From Prevotellaceae bacterium (lineage in GTDB: Bacteria; Bacteroidota; Bacteroidia; Bacteroidales; Bacteroidaceae), in NCBI GenBank assembly GCA_030531085.1, contig JAUNOM010000019.1:1-47341 (forward strand): a DNA stretch of 47,341 bases, written 5' to 3'. Position numbers and translations under genes: made by a program. Positions 16,812 through 26,569 of the stretch are shown in pieces; the first letter of the stretch is position 1; the number at the start of each line of letters is the position of its first letter. Under the pieces are notes generated by a model, which was given only the letters and a program-made list of their open reading frames with translations, searched no databases and was not told the DNA's origin.

Positions 16812-19723
16812 GACACCTTATATATATAATAGTATGCACACTGTACCTTGCCACTGTACCAGCAGCCAATGCAAGGACATACAGCTACAAAAGCGTGGAG
16901 GGCGACCCCATGCGGACAAGAATCTACACCCTTGACAACGGTCTGAAGGTGTATTTGTCAGTAAACAACGAGGAGCCACGCATCACAGCTCACATCGCGG
17001 TAAACACGGGTTCAAGGAACGATCCCGCCGAGACGACAGGTCTGGCGCACTACCTTGAGCACCTGATGTTCAAAGGTTCACAGAGGTTCGGCACGACAGA
17101 CTACTCCAAGGAGGCACCACTGCTGCAGAGAATCAGTGACCTGTACGAGGAATACCGCCAGTTGACAGACCCGATAGCGCGCAAGGCCAAGTACCATGAG
17201 ATAGACTCCGTGTCCCAACTTGCCGCACAATACAACATCCCAAACGAGTATGACAAGATGATGTCGGCCGTCGGCAGCATTGGAACCGATGCCTATACGT
17301 CATACGATGTGACCTGTTATGTGGAGGATATACCATCCAATGAGATTGAGAGATGGTGCATATTGGAGAGCGACAGGTTCCAGAACCTTGTGATGCGCGG
17401 CTTCCACACGGAGCTGGAAGCGGTGTATGAGGAGAAGAACATATCCATGACCAAGGACGGACGGAAGTCCACGGAGGCCATGATGAAGCTGCTGTTCCCC
17501 TCCCACTCCTACGGTACACAGACGACAATAGGCACACAGGAGCACCTGAAGAACCCCTCACAGGTAAACATACGCAACTACTTCAACAAGTACTACGTGC
17601 CCAACAACATTGCGATATGTATGGCCGGCGACCTCAATCCCGACAGCACCATCGCCATGATCGACAGATATTTCGGCTCATGGAAGGCCGGAAACGACAT
17701 CACTCCACGCACCTTCGCGCCACAGCCCATACTGACCGCGCCTCACGACACCACCGTATTGGGGCATGAAACGGAGCACGTCATCTTGGGATGGAGGCTC
17801 AACGGCGCGTCATCCCTGCAGAATGACACCATCACCATGGTCGATATGCTGCTGTCCAACGGCGATGTGGGACTCATTGACATTGACCTCAACCAGAAGA
17901 TGAAGGTGCTTGGAGCCGGCTCCGGCATCTGGGACCTGAAGGATTACAGCATCTTCATGTTCCAAGGCACACCCAATGAGGGGCAGACCCTGGAGGAAGT
18001 ACGCCGCCTGATGCTTGGAGAACTGGAGAAGATCAAGCGTGGCGAGTGGGACGAGAAGCTCATGCACGGCATCGTTCTCAACACGAAGCTGTCGCAACTG
18101 AAAGCCCTTGACAATAACAAGGCGCGCGTATCGGACATGGTTGACAGCTATATCAACGGCACACCGTGGGCACAACAGGTGCAGCAGATAGAGAGACTGG
18201 GCAAGCTTACCAAGGCAGACATAATGAAATGGGCAAGCGAACACCTCACCGACGGATACGTATGCGTCTATAAACGCAAGGGTGAGGACACCACAATTGT
18301 CAAGATTGACAAGCCCGCCATTACGGCAATACCGAGCAACCGCGACTATAAGAGCCGCTTTCTTGAGGACTTCCTCGCCCGTGACGTGAAGCCCATACAG
18401 CCCCAGTTCGTTGACTTCAAGAAGGAACTGACATTCGGCAGCACCAAAAGCGGACTGCCTGTGATATACAAACAGAACACCCAGGACGAGCGCTTCACAC
18501 TCAACTACTACTTTGAATTTGGCACAGAGGCCGACAAGCGCTATGACATAGCGTCAGACCTCACATACCTTTTCGGCACAAACACCGAGACAGCCGAGCA
18601 GATAAAGCGCAAATTCTACGACATAGCGTGCTCCTATTCCGTGAATGTGTCAGGCAAAACGCTGACCCTTAGCATCAGCGGACTACAGGAGAACATGAAG
18701 GCCGCCGTGCAGATGTTTGAGGATTTCATGCAGAACATGAAGCCCGACACCGCCGTTTACAACCAGTATGTGGAGCAGGTGATGAAGAGCCGCATGGAGA
18801 CACGCACCAACCAGAACTCCTGTTACAACGCACTCGTGACCTATGGCATTTACGGAGCGCACAATCCCCTTACCGATTCCACGTCACCCTCCACGCTCCG
18901 CAGCACCAATCCCGTGGTCTACACGGACCTGCTTAAAGGCCTTTCCGGCATGAAGCATCAGATACTGTACTGGGGACCGGCCACCATGAAGGAGGTATCA
19001 GCTATCATCAGCAGGCACCACCGCACCCCAAAGCGCCTTGCCGACGTGCCTGTCAACAAGCCATACCGGCCTGTCACCACCGCCAGCACAGAGGTTCTCA
19101 TAGCCCCATACAAGGCTAAGAACATCAATATGCGCATGATTCACAGCGAAGGCACGCCGTTCTCAATAGAGCGCAAGCCGCTGATAACTACATTCAACGA
19201 ATACTTCGGCGGCTCAATGAACGCCATAGTGTTCCAGGAACTGCGCGAGGCACGCGGACTGGCATACAATGCCTGGGCATCATACGTAAGCCCTCGCAGG
19301 GTCGATGAGACAGAATATTACCAGCAACACATCATCTCACAGAACGACAAGATGATGGACTGCATACGCGTATTCAATGAGATTACCGACACACTGCCAC
19401 AGTCACAGGCCCTGTTCAGCACCGCGCAGAACAGCATCATGAAGACAATCACAGCGGCACGCACCACAAAAGCCGCCGTCATCACCAAGTATCTCAACGC
19501 AAAGGACATGGGCATTGACTACGACATAAACCGTCTGTACTTCGAGAAAGTGCCCACACTGACACTTCAGGACCTCGTGAACTTCGAGCAGAAGAACATA
19601 AAGGGCAAGCCTATGCGGTACCTCATACTGGGTGACAGCAGCGAACTGGATATGCAGTCACTAAGCAGACTTGGTAAGGTGACAACGCTGACGCTTGACG
19701 ATATATTCCCAGCATACAAGTAA
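16808..19723 (+). CDS. M16 family zinc metallopeptidase, exported
   Basis: A 971-residue two-lobed insulinase/pitrilysin-type protease with a signal peptide ([20 protein letters not shown]). The inverted zinc motif HxxEH is HYLEH (81-85). The distal acidic cluster ELEAVYEEK (202-210) probably supplies the third ligand. The C-terminal half repeats the M16 fold without HxxEH ([12 protein letters not shown] is typical of the inactive lobe). It should act in the periplasm or at the outer membrane; the substrate is unknown. Its ATG overlaps the acetyltransferase stop. A hairpin terminator follows. Confidence 0.92.
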   Translation: MRHLIYIIVCTLYLATVPAANARTYSYKSVEGDPMRTRIYTLDNGLKVYLSVNNEEPRITAHIAVNTGSRNDPAETTGLAHYLEHLMFKGSQRFGTTDYSKEAPLLQRISDLYEEYRQLTDPIARKAKYHEIDSVSQLAAQYNIPNEYDKMMSAVGSIGTDAYTSYDVTCYVEDIPSNEIERWCILESDRFQNLVMRGFHTELEAVYEEKNISMTKDGRKSTEAMMKLLFPSHSYGTQTTIGTQEHLKNPSQVNIRNYFNKYYVPNNIAICMAGDLNPDSTIAMIDRYFGSWKAGNDITPRTFAPQPILTAPHDTTVLGHETEHVILGWRLNGASSLQNDTITMVDMLLSNGDVGLIDIDLNQKMKVLGAGSGIWDLKDYSIFMFQGTPNEGQTLEEVRRLMLGELEKIKRGEWDEKLMHGIVLNTKLSQLKALDNNKARVSDMVDSYINGTPWAQQVQQIERLGKLTKADIMKWASEHLTDGYVCVYKRKGEDTTIVKIDKPAITAIPSNRDYKSRFLEDFLARDVKPIQPQFVDFKKELTFGSTKSGLPVIYKQNTQDERFTLNYYFEFGTEADKRYDIASDLTYLFGTNTETAEQIKRKFYDIACSYSVNVSGKTLTLSISGLQENMKAAVQMFEDFMQNMKPDTAVYNQYVEQVMKSRMETRTNQNSCYNALVTYGIYGAHNPLTDSTSPSTLRSTNPVVYTDLLKGLSGMKHQILYWGPATMKEVSAIISRHHRTPKRLADVPVNKPYRPVTTASTEVLIAPYKAKNINMRMIHSEGTPFSIERKPLITTFNEYFGGSMNAIVFQELREARGLAYNAWASYVSPRRVDETEYYQQHIISQNDKMMDCIRVFNEITDTLPQSQALFSTAQNSIMKTITAARTTKAAVITKYLNAKDMGIDYDINRLYFEKVPTLTLQDLVNFEQKNIKGKPMRYLILGDSSELDMQSLSRLGKVTTLTLDDIFPAYK

Positions 19724-19734
19724 ACAGTATATGA

Positions 19735-19773
19735 CACGGGCTGACACTCAACGACCATGAGTGCCAGCCCGTG
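19735..19773. terminator. Bidirectional terminator between M16 and bPH genes
   Basis: CACGGGCTGACACTCA (19735-19750) pairs with TGAGTGCCAGCCCGTG (19758-19773) with one mismatch and a 7-nt loop. It lies between two convergent genes and probably serves both. Confidence 0.75.
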
Positions 19774-19778
19774 CCGTA

Positions 19779-20183
19779 TCACACCGCGACCACTATGTCC
19801 GGGTTCACCCTCAGCAGTTCCCTTATGAACTCATCCTGCCTCACGGGCGAGATAAGTATCTCGTCATACCGGCCGTAAGAAATGCGGATGCGCCGCGTTG
19901 ACATCGCCGGGGCCGACAGGAAGGAATTGGACGGCTCTATCCTCCTGATAGTTTTAATGTCTATCCTCTCCAAAACGATATGGGAACGCACGGCCAGTGT
20001 GCCGCCATCAATGATATACTCGCAGCGCAACATCAACGCATAAAGCACCAAGACCACCGCCGCCACAGCAACATACGTGGCCTTACTGTTGTGGTACAGC
20101 ACTATCGCCTCTATGGCGACAAGCGCAAACACAGACATGATGACAACCATGCCATAACGCGATCTGTAAACTTTCCTGTCCAT
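19779..20183 (-). CDS. Small membrane protein with bacterial PH-like domain
   Basis: A 134-residue protein with two hydrophobic helices (about 12-30 and 35-50) followed by a beta-rich region (YIIDGGTLAVRSHIVLERI, then TRRIRISYGRYDEILISP). That region resembles the bPH_4/DUF1200 class of bacterial pleckstrin-homology-like domains. The role is unknown. The gene is convergent with the M16 protease and divergent from fumarase, and has its own promoter. Confidence 0.7.
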   Translation of the reverse strand: MDRKVYRSRYGMVVIMSVFALVAIEAIVLYHNSKATYVAVAAVVLVLYALMLRCEYIIDGGTLAVRSHIVLERIDIKTIRRIEPSNSFLSAPAMSTRRIRISYGRYDEILISPVRQDEFIRELLRVNPDIVVAV

Positions 20184-20207
20184 AAACGAAGTGATTGCTT
20201 AGTGGCG

Positions 20208-20238
20208 CAAAGGTAACAAAAAAGGTAATATTAACCAA
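20208..20238 (-). promoter_or_regulatory. Promoter of the bPH-like gene
   Basis: On the minus strand TTG (20236-20238), 20-nt spacer and TACCTTTG (20208-20215) match the Bacteroidota consensus, 25 bp upstream of the ATG. Confidence 0.65.
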
Positions 20239-20265
20239 ACAATCCTGCAAAAAACGGCAATTCAC

Positions 20266-20296
20266 TTGCACAATCAAAACAAATAAAGTAAATTTG
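20266..20296 (+). promoter_or_regulatory. Promoter of fumarase
   Basis: TTG (20266-20268), 20-nt spacer and TAAATTTG (20289-20296) match the consensus. The leader that follows is A/C-rich (AAACAACCAAATAACCAACA), as is usual in genomes that do not use Shine-Dalgarno sites. Confidence 0.7.
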
Positions 20297-20340
20297 CAGT
20301 CATAAAGAAAAACAAAACAACCAAATAACCAACAGCAAAT

Positions 20341-21960
20341 ATGGCAAATCCAGAATTCAAGTATGCGCCAATGTTCCAGCTTGGCGAAGACAAGACAGAG
20401 TACAGACTGCTCTCCAAGGAAGGCATCTCAATGAGCGAGTTTGAGGGTCAGCCCATCCTCAAGGTGTCAGCCGAGGCCCTTGAGCTGCTCACCACACAGG
20501 CCTTCCATGACGTCAACTTCATGTTGCGCCGCGAGCACAATGAGAAAGTGGCATCAATACTGAACGATCCCGAGGCATCCGACAATGACAAGTACGTAGC
20601 CCTCACCATGCTGCGCAACGCAGAGGTAGCCTGCAAGGGTCAGCTGCCCTTCTGTCAGGACACGGGCACAGCCATAATCCACGGCGAGAAGGGCCAGCAG
20701 GTGTGGACAGGCTTTGAGGATGAGGAGCCATTGGCCAAGGGTGTCTACAACACCTACACCAACGACAACCTGCGCTACTCACAGAACGCGCCGCTGAATA
20801 TGTACGATGAGGTCAACACACGCTGCAACCTGCCTGCCCAGATAGACATCGAGGCCACCCAGGGCATGGAATACCGCTTCCTGTGTGTGGTTAAGGGCGG
20901 CGGTTCCGCTAACAAGACATACCTCTATCAGGAGACAAAGGCGCGCATACAGAACCCCGGTACCCTCGTGCCTTTCCTCGTAGAGAAGATGAAGACACTC
21001 GGTACTGCGGCGTGCCCTCCATATCATATCGCCATCGTCGTGGGCGGAACATCGGCCGAGAAGAACCTGCTGACGGTCAAACTCGCCTCCACCAAGTACT
21101 ACGACGGCCTGCCTACCACGGGCGATGAGACGGGTCGCGCATTCCGTGACATAGAGCTTGAGAAGCAGTTGCTTGAGGAAACCCGCAAGATTGGCTTCGG
21201 CGCGCAGTTCGGAGGCAAGGCCTACGCCCACGACATACGCGTAGTGCGACTGCCACGCCATGGCGCCAGCTGCCCTATCGGACTCGGAGTAAGCTGCTCC
21301 GCCGACCGTAACATCAAGGCAAAGATTAACAAGGACGGCATCTGGCTGGAGAAAATGGACGACAAACCATACGAGCTGATACCAGAGGCACTGCGTCAGG
21401 CCGGCGAGGGCGACGCCATATCAATCAACCTTGACCAGCCTATAGCAGAGGTATGCAAGGAACTTAGCAAGTATCCTGTATCCACACGCGTGTCCCTTAA
21501 CGGCACTATCATAGTGGCACGCGACATCGCCCACGCCAAGATCAAGGCGCGTCTGGACGCCGGAGAGGCTATGCCGCAGTACTTCAAGGACCATCCTGTG
21601 CTTTACGCAGGCCCTGCCAAGACACCGGCAGGTATGCCATGCGGCTCCATGGGCCCCACAACGGCAGGACGCATGGACCCATACGTATATGAGTTCCAGG
21701 ACAACGGCGGCTCAATGGTGATGATAGCCAAGGGCAACCGCTCACAGATTGTGACGGATTCATGCAAGGATCACAAGGGCTTCTACCTCGGCTCAATAGG
21801 CGGACCGGCTGCATTCCTGTCCTCAAGCAACATCAAGAGCATCGAGTGTGTGGAGTATCCCGAACTCGGAATGGAGGCTATATGGAAGATACGCGTGGAG
21901 AACTTCCCCGCATTCATCCTCGTTGACGACAAGGGCAATGACTTCTTCAAGCAGTTTTAA
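20341..21960 (+). CDS. Class I fumarate hydratase (4Fe-4S)
   Basis: A 539-residue iron-sulfur fumarase interconverting fumarate and malate, the FumA/FumB type. Candidate cluster cysteines are Cys105 (LPFCQDTG), Cys225 (TAACPPYH) and Cys319 (GVSCSADR). From memory, E. coli FumA uses 105, 224 and 318, which matches almost exactly. [15 protein letters not shown] is a family motif in the C-terminal part. Cytoplasmic. In an anaerobe it probably runs in the malate to fumarate direction feeding fumarate respiration. It has its own promoter and terminator, so it is a single-gene unit. Confidence 0.95.
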   Translation: MANPEFKYAPMFQLGEDKTEYRLLSKEGISMSEFEGQPILKVSAEALELLTTQAFHDVNFMLRREHNEKVASILNDPEASDNDKYVALTMLRNAEVACKGQLPFCQDTGTAIIHGEKGQQVWTGFEDEEPLAKGVYNTYTNDNLRYSQNAPLNMYDEVNTRCNLPAQIDIEATQGMEYRFLCVVKGGGSANKTYLYQETKARIQNPGTLVPFLVEKMKTLGTAACPPYHIAIVVGGTSAEKNLLTVKLASTKYYDGLPTTGDETGRAFRDIELEKQLLEETRKIGFGAQFGGKAYAHDIRVVRLPRHGASCPIGLGVSCSADRNIKAKINKDGIWLEKMDDKPYELIPEALRQAGEGDAISINLDQPIAEVCKELSKYPVSTRVSLNGTIIVARDIAHAKIKARLDAGEAMPQYFKDHPVLYAGPAKTPAGMPCGSMGPTTAGRMDPYVYEFQDNGGSMVMIAKGNRSQIVTDSCKDHKGFYLGSIGGPAAFLSSSNIKSIECVEYPELGMEAIWKIRVENFPAFILVDDKGNDFFKQF

Positions 21961-21990
21961 GTGAACTACACATAACCATCTTTATCACCC

Positions 21991-22024
21991 AAAGGCAGGA
22001 GGGAAACGTCTCCCCCCTGCCTTT
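21991..22024 (+). terminator. Terminator after fumarase
   Basis: AAAGGCAGG (21991-21999) pairs with CCTGCCTTT (22016-22024), with further G/C pairing inside, followed by ATTGCTTTTA. It lies 14 bp before the ABC ATPase start. Confidence 0.75.
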
Positions 22025-22038
22025 ATTGCTTTTACACA

Positions 22039-22773
22039 ATGATAGAACTTTCAAATGTCAACTACACCTATCCCCGTGGCCGGCGGGTGTTCAGCGACCT
22101 AAGCCTCACACTGCACAGCGGTCACATCTACGGTCTGCTCGGTATGAACGGAGCCGGCAAGTCAACGCTGCTCTATCTGATATGCTCCCTGCTGCTGCCA
22201 CAAAGCGGCCGCATCACAGTTAACGGCAAAGACATGAGGCGTCGCAATGCGGAGACGCTGAGTGACATATTCATCGTACCGGAGGAATACGACCTGCCGG
22301 GAATAACCCTTCAGGAATATGTCAGGGTCAACAAGACCTTCTACCCCAACTTTGACGAGGAGGCGCTGAAACGCTACGTCGCCGCATTCCGCCTGCCATA
22401 CGATGTCAACCTCGGACAGCTGTCCATGGGACAGAAGAAGAAAGTCTATATGTGCCTTGCACTGGCTACTGGCGTCAGCGTCATACTGATGGACGAGCCT
22501 ACAAACGGCATGGACATACCGTCAAAGTCCATCTTCAGGGAGATAATACGCAGCAGTATCAACGACAACCGCACCATCCTCATATCCACACATCAGGTAA
22601 AGGATGTGGAGAAGCTGCTGGACAGCATCGTCATCATTGACGACAGCCGGATACTGCTCAATGAAAGCACGGAGCAGATAAAGCGCGACATGGGCGCTGA
22701 CGCTGACGCTGTCCTGGACCTTGAGGAACTGTTCACCAGGACATTAACACAGGGAGGAAGAGCAAATGGATAG
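22039..22773 (+). CDS. ABC transporter ATP-binding protein
   Basis: A 244-residue ATPase. Walker A is GMNGAGKST (about 36-44), the signature is LSMGQKKK, Walker B is VILMDEPTNGMD and the switch histidine lies in ISTHQVKD. The architecture is that of exporter or ABC-2-type ATPases. It overlaps the first membrane subunit gene by 8 nt and should power the pair of membrane proteins that follow. The substrate cannot be inferred. Confidence 0.92.
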   Translation: MIELSNVNYTYPRGRRVFSDLSLTLHSGHIYGLLGMNGAGKSTLLYLICSLLLPQSGRITVNGKDMRRRNAETLSDIFIVPEEYDLPGITLQEYVRVNKTFYPNFDEEALKRYVAAFRLPYDVNLGQLSMGQKKKVYMCLALATGVSVILMDEPTNGMDIPSKSIFREIIRSSINDNRTILISTHQVKDVEKLLDSIVIIDDSRILLNESTEQIKRDMGADADAVLDLEELFTRTLTQGGRANG

Positions 22774-23548
22774 AATACTTGACATAGTGAGGTGGGACCT
22801 GACGAACCACCGCCGCGCATATATGCTGCAACTGGCCACTATCTACGGCCTGTTCCTCATGCTGATGCTGTACCCTATAATGACAGGCAGACATCTGGAC
22901 GATGACTTCCGCCCCTATTCTGAAGACCAATCCTTCTACATTATGGCTCTTGGCCTTATGGCCTCGGGATGCTATCTCACGCAGCTCAGTGCCCCCTTCC
23001 ACGGCAAGCAGAACAGGCTCTCCATGCTAATGCTGCCTGCCTCCATGCGGCAGAAGCTGGCCGCGCGTCTTATAACCATAGTGGTGATGGTGCCCGTGGG
23101 TATTATCGCGGCCGTAATAGCGGCGGACCTGTCACACCTTGCACTTGCCGGAGCATACACATTGGTTACGGGCGGCGCCGTACACAGCTACTGTCCGGAG
23201 CTGATAGACTTGGAGATAGATATAATAAAGAGCATCCTGCCTAACAACATAGACAGCTGGTACCGCTTCTGTAAATACATAATCGGCCTGCAATGCCTTA
23301 TCGGCGCACCATTATACGCACTGGTATGCGGCGCCTTATGGACAAGACACGCGCTGTTAAAGTGCATAGCCTCCATGATATGTTTCGGCATACTGTTCGC
23401 CGTGTTCTCCTTTGTCATAAACCACACCGTATCCATGCTCATCGTCATAGCATTCAACGCCGTCATGATCTATATGGGCTACCGCACATTCATCAACAGG
23501 GAGCTGTCGGACAGGAAGCTCCTCCAGATTAAAAGAAGCAGATCATAG
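22766..23548 (+). CDS. ABC transporter membrane subunit (paralog A)
   Basis: A 260-residue protein with about six hydrophobic segments, no signal peptide, and a short polar N-terminus (DRILDIVRWDLTNHRRAY). It resembles the next protein throughout (WDLT-N-R-AY-LQL, SAP-GKQ-R-SMLMLPASM-QKL, YRTFINREL), so the two arose by tandem duplication. Together with the overlapping ATPase it likely forms an ABC-2-like exporter. The substrate is unknown. Confidence 0.75.
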   Translation: MDRILDIVRWDLTNHRRAYMLQLATIYGLFLMLMLYPIMTGRHLDDDFRPYSEDQSFYIMALGLMASGCYLTQLSAPFHGKQNRLSMLMLPASMRQKLAARLITIVVMVPVGIIAAVIAADLSHLALAGAYTLVTGGAVHSYCPELIDLEIDIIKSILPNNIDSWYRFCKYIIGLQCLIGAPLYALVCGALWTRHALLKCIASMICFGILFAVFSFVINHTVSMLIVIAFNAVMIYMGYRTFINRELSDRKLLQIKRSRS

Positions 23549-23599
23549 AGAAGCTGTTCGCCCAAGTTATAAACAAGACATACTGAAAGAAGGAGGACA

Positions 23600-24385
23600 A
23601 TGAATAAGATAATGAAACTGATAAAGTGGGACTTGACAACCAACCGCCACGCCTACACGCTGCAACTGCTGGCGGCTTACGGCCTGTGTCTTATCTCTAT
23701 GCTATTACCTGTCATACAAGGCAAGACCGATTATGCTACTTATGGGAATTATACCGATGACCCTGGCGATTACATAGCAGAGTTCTACTTACTGACATAC
23801 GGAGCCTGTCTCACCCAAATCAGCGCCCCCTACACGGGTAAACAGAGCCGCATCTCGATGCTCATGCTACCTGCCTCCATGCAGCAGAAACTCATATCAA
23901 GACTCATTGTCGTAGCTGTCATCTTACCGTTGAGCCTGTTCTTAGCCGTGATAGCGGCTGACCTGACGCACCTTGCGTTAGGAAGTATATTCATTTCCGT
24001 AAATGATGGAGGCTCACTATACAGCTATATGCCGAGCTTCATAGATCAATTTAGATGGCATATAACACCTATAGGTATTGGCAGTTATGATATTATGACT
24101 ATAATACGATTCTTGACAGGCTTGATTACCGACTACGGTTTAACGCTGTTCGCCCTTGCCTGTGGCCTATTATGGACACGTTACGCTCTGTTGAAGACTG
24201 GCATCTGCTGCATACTCATACAAATTATCTATTATTCTAATCTGGGTCATACGGGAGAACTTAGAATGAACGAGATAATTGCATTTGTCTTATGCCACTC
24301 CTTCATTATCTTCATGTTATGCTTGGGTTACCGCACATTCATTAACCGAGAACTGTCAGAAAAGAAATTCCTTAAAATAAAATAA
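23600..24385 (+). CDS. ABC transporter membrane subunit (paralog B)
   Basis: A 261-residue paralog of the preceding protein with the same six-segment pattern, beginning MNKIMKLIKWDLTTNRHAY. The conserved block ISMLMLPASMQQKL and the ending GYRTFINRELSEKKFLKIK match paralog A. Its central loop is more diverged and the DNA is somewhat more AT-rich. The 51-bp gap from paralog A and lack of a promoter suggest one operon. A heterodimeric membrane domain with one ATPase is the simplest reading. Confidence 0.75.
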   Translation: MNKIMKLIKWDLTTNRHAYTLQLLAAYGLCLISMLLPVIQGKTDYATYGNYTDDPGDYIAEFYLLTYGACLTQISAPYTGKQSRISMLMLPASMQQKLISRLIVVAVILPLSLFLAVIAADLTHLALGSIFISVNDGGSLYSYMPSFIDQFRWHITPIGIGSYDIMTIIRFLTGLITDYGLTLFALACGLLWTRYALLKTGICCILIQIIYYSNLGHTGELRMNEIIAFVLCHSFIIFMLCLGYRTFINRELSEKKFLKIK

Positions 24386-24400
24386 AAACAACATATCCTT

Positions 24401-25429
24401 ATGGACATACTTATATATTCCCTGCAATTCATTGTAGGCCTCGCTGCCATAGTGAAGGGTGCCGACTGGCTCACGGACGGCGCGGCTTCCATAGCCCGCA
24501 AGTTCGGCATCCCCACCCTTGTGGTGGGTCTTACCATCGTTGCCATGGGCAGTTCTGCCCCCGAACTGGTGGTGAGCGTCGTCTCAGCCATACAGGGTAA
24601 TGCGGATATTGCCCTTGGCAACGTTGTGGGCAGCAACATATTCAACACCCTTGCCATAATGGGCGTCACGGCGATGGTATGCCCCATCGTGGTGGAGCGG
24701 GGCAACATACGCAATGATGTGCCCTTCTCCGTACTGGCAAGCGTGGCCGTCTTCATCACGGCCTTTGACTCTCTCTTCAACGGTAGGCTGACTAATGCGG
24801 TGGGAACGGACACCATCATACAGCAGAACATTATCAGCCGCACCGACGGACTGCTGTTACTCTGTATGTTCGCCATATTCATGTCCTACACAATGTCCAT
24901 TGCCAGGAGGGGTGACGGGACACCAACAGCGGAAGCACCAGCGGCCGACGACGGCAAGGACATCACCGAAATGCCGACATGGAAGTGCGTGGCATGGATA
25001 GTAACAGGCCTTGCAGGGCTTATCATCGGCGGCAACTGGCTTGTCGGCGGAGCGTCGGGACTGGCCTTGATGATGGGTGTCAGCCAGTCCATCATAGCGC
25101 TGACCATAGTGAGCATGGGCACCTCCGCACCGGAACTGGCCGCCTCGGTCATGGCCGCACGCAAGAGTGACACCGCAATGGCTCTGGGCAATGTGGTGGG
25201 CAGCAACGTCTTCAACGTGTTCTTCGTACTGGGTTGCGCCGCAACCATCCATCCTCTCGGCATCGGAGGCATCACACTGTTCGACATCGCGACACTCCTC
25301 GTAGCGTCAGCGACACTGTGGCTGCTGTGCAAATTCGGCAAGACATACTACACCCTTACACGCCTTGAAGGCGCGTTGCTTGTGATAATGGCCGTAGCGT
25401 ACTATGGCATTATTGTGTATAACGCATAA
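24401..25429 (+). CDS. Calcium/sodium antiporter, CaCA family (YrbG-like)
   Basis: A 342-residue inner-membrane exchanger with ten to eleven hydrophobic segments. Both alpha repeats are clear: GSSAPELVVSVVSA with GNVVGSNIFN, and GTSAPELAASVMAA with GNVVGSNVFN. These glutamate- and asparagine-containing motifs form the ion-binding site. A polar cytoplasmic loop separates the two halves. It lies 15 bp after the ABC membrane protein on the same strand and could be part of that transcript. Convergent with folE. Confidence 0.93.
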   Translation: MDILIYSLQFIVGLAAIVKGADWLTDGAASIARKFGIPTLVVGLTIVAMGSSAPELVVSVVSAIQGNADIALGNVVGSNIFNTLAIMGVTAMVCPIVVERGNIRNDVPFSVLASVAVFITAFDSLFNGRLTNAVGTDTIIQQNIISRTDGLLLLCMFAIFMSYTMSIARRGDGTPTAEAPAADDGKDITEMPTWKCVAWIVTGLAGLIIGGNWLVGGASGLALMMGVSQSIIALTIVSMGTSAPELAASVMAARKSDTAMALGNVVGSNVFNVFFVLGCAATIHPLGIGGITLFDIATLLVASATLWLLCKFGKTYYTLTRLEGALLVIMAVAYYGIIVYNA

Positions 25430-25510
25430 GACTTTGGTGATATTGCAGAACTTTTGGTGAAAAACTTCGATGATATTGCAAAATTTTCGGTGAAAGACTT
25501 TGGTGATAAC
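25430..25510. repeat. 33-bp imperfect tandem repeat
   Basis: Two and a half copies of a 33-bp unit (GACTTTGGTGATATTGCAGA... at 25430, second copy at 25463, partial third at 25496-25510) follow the antiporter stop immediately and end just before structured repeat copy 2. The unit is a multiple of three and on the minus strand would read as an 11-residue repeat, but no supported gene covers it. Confidence 0.7.
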
Positions 25511-25516
25511 ACACAA

Positions 25517-25946
25517 AAATCAAAGTGTCACAAAAATGCCCTTTTTCCTGACACTTTGATTTTTCGTAAGCGCGGAGAATGCCCTCGTTTCAAAATTATT
25601 TCCCGACGGCCGCGTACAGCGCAAGCATTTGAAATATCATAAAACACTGATAACTATACAGTTAAATAAAATATCAACAAAATAACAGCGTAAAAGCACC
25701 CCGAAAAGGGCGTTTTTACGCTGTTATTTGATAGTTATTGCAGTGCGAAAGGATAGAGATTGGAGGGTAAAAGCTATCAGATTAGTGTGCAATCTCTATC
25801 CTTTCGTGTGGTATCACGTATTTTTCGCTCTTCAAAAGCCTGCAAACACACCTTTCTTCTCTCTAAAACGCGAGGTGAGGCCGACACTTCCGAAAAAGCA
25901 AAGTGTCACAAAAACGGCCCTAAAAGTAACGATTTGTCAAAATGGG
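25517..25946 (+). repeat. Structured intergenic repeat, copy 2
   Basis: This 430-bp segment is homologous to 6573-7024 in inverted orientation. It opens with the AAATCAAAGTGTCA/TGACACTTTGATTT hairpin. It contains AACAGCGTAAA/TTTACGCTGTT and the perfect 17-bp stem CGAAAGGATAGAGATTG (25745-25761) with CAATCTCTATCCTTTCG (25790-25806). It ends CAAAATGGG. Blocks near the two ends (GACACTTTGATTTTTCG near 25549 and, inverted, CGAAAAAGCAAAGTGTC near 25891) resemble each other, like subterminal inverted repeats. It fills the space between the convergent antiporter and folE genes. No protein is encoded that copy 1 shares. Confidence 0.85.
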
Positions 25947-25987
25947 GGTGTTGCCATTCCCGTGGACTGTGGCGTTCCGCGGCACCC

Positions 25988-26569
25988 TTAACGCTCCATC
26001 TGCACCATCTGGTAGAACTCGTTCCGGAGCTGGGCATTGTCCTTAAAGCAGCCAGTGAAATAGGAAACACACATATCTCCGTTGTTCTTCACGCCGCGCA
26101 TGGACTTGCACAGGTGGCGGCCACGCATGACAATAGCCATTCCGAGGGCCGTGTTGTCAAGGGCATCCGTAAGCATCTCCACTATCTCACGTGCCAGACG
26201 CTCCTGCAACTGCAGGCGTGCTGCACAGTAGCCCACCGCCCTCGCCACCTTCGAGATGCCCAATATGCGCCCGTTGGCACTCGGAACGTAGGCGAAGTAA
26301 TACCGTCCGAAGAAGGGCAGTATATGGTGCTCGCACATGGAATGGTAGTCTCCGCTGTCAAAGACCATCTCCTCATGGTGGGCATCATTGCGGAATGTGG
26401 TTATGCGCGGCCTGCTGGCCTCGTCGTACCCCCTGAATATCTCCTTGTACATACGCATTATGCGCCCCGGAGTCTCCACCAGTCCCTCACGGTCGGGGTC
26501 CTCTCCTATGGCGCGTATTATGGTGCGTATGGCCTGGCGCAGCTCCTCCTCGCTGACATCATGGCTCAT
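25988..26569 (-). CDS. folE: GTP cyclohydrolase I
   Basis: A 193-residue enzyme that converts GTP to dihydroneopterin triphosphate, the first step shared by folate and queuosine synthesis. Motifs include PDREGLVETPGRI, the zinc-site CEHHILPFFG, GRILGISKVARAVGYCA and the second zinc cysteine in GRHLCKSMRG. I choose the ATG whose ATGA overlaps the queE stop (26566-26569). An in-frame ATG at 26611 would add 14 poorly conserved residues and a 46-nt overlap. Being third behind queD and queE suggests that this copy feeds 7-deazaguanine synthesis. Confidence 0.95.
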   Translation of the reverse strand: MSHDVSEEELRQAIRTIIRAIGEDPDREGLVETPGRIMRMYKEIFRGYDEASRPRITTFRNDAHHEEMVFDSGDYHSMCEHHILPFFGRYYFAYVPSANGRILGISKVARAVGYCAARLQLQERLAREIVEMLTDALDNTALGMAIVMRGRHLCKSMRGVKNNGDMCVSYFTGCFKDNAQLRNEFYQMVQMER

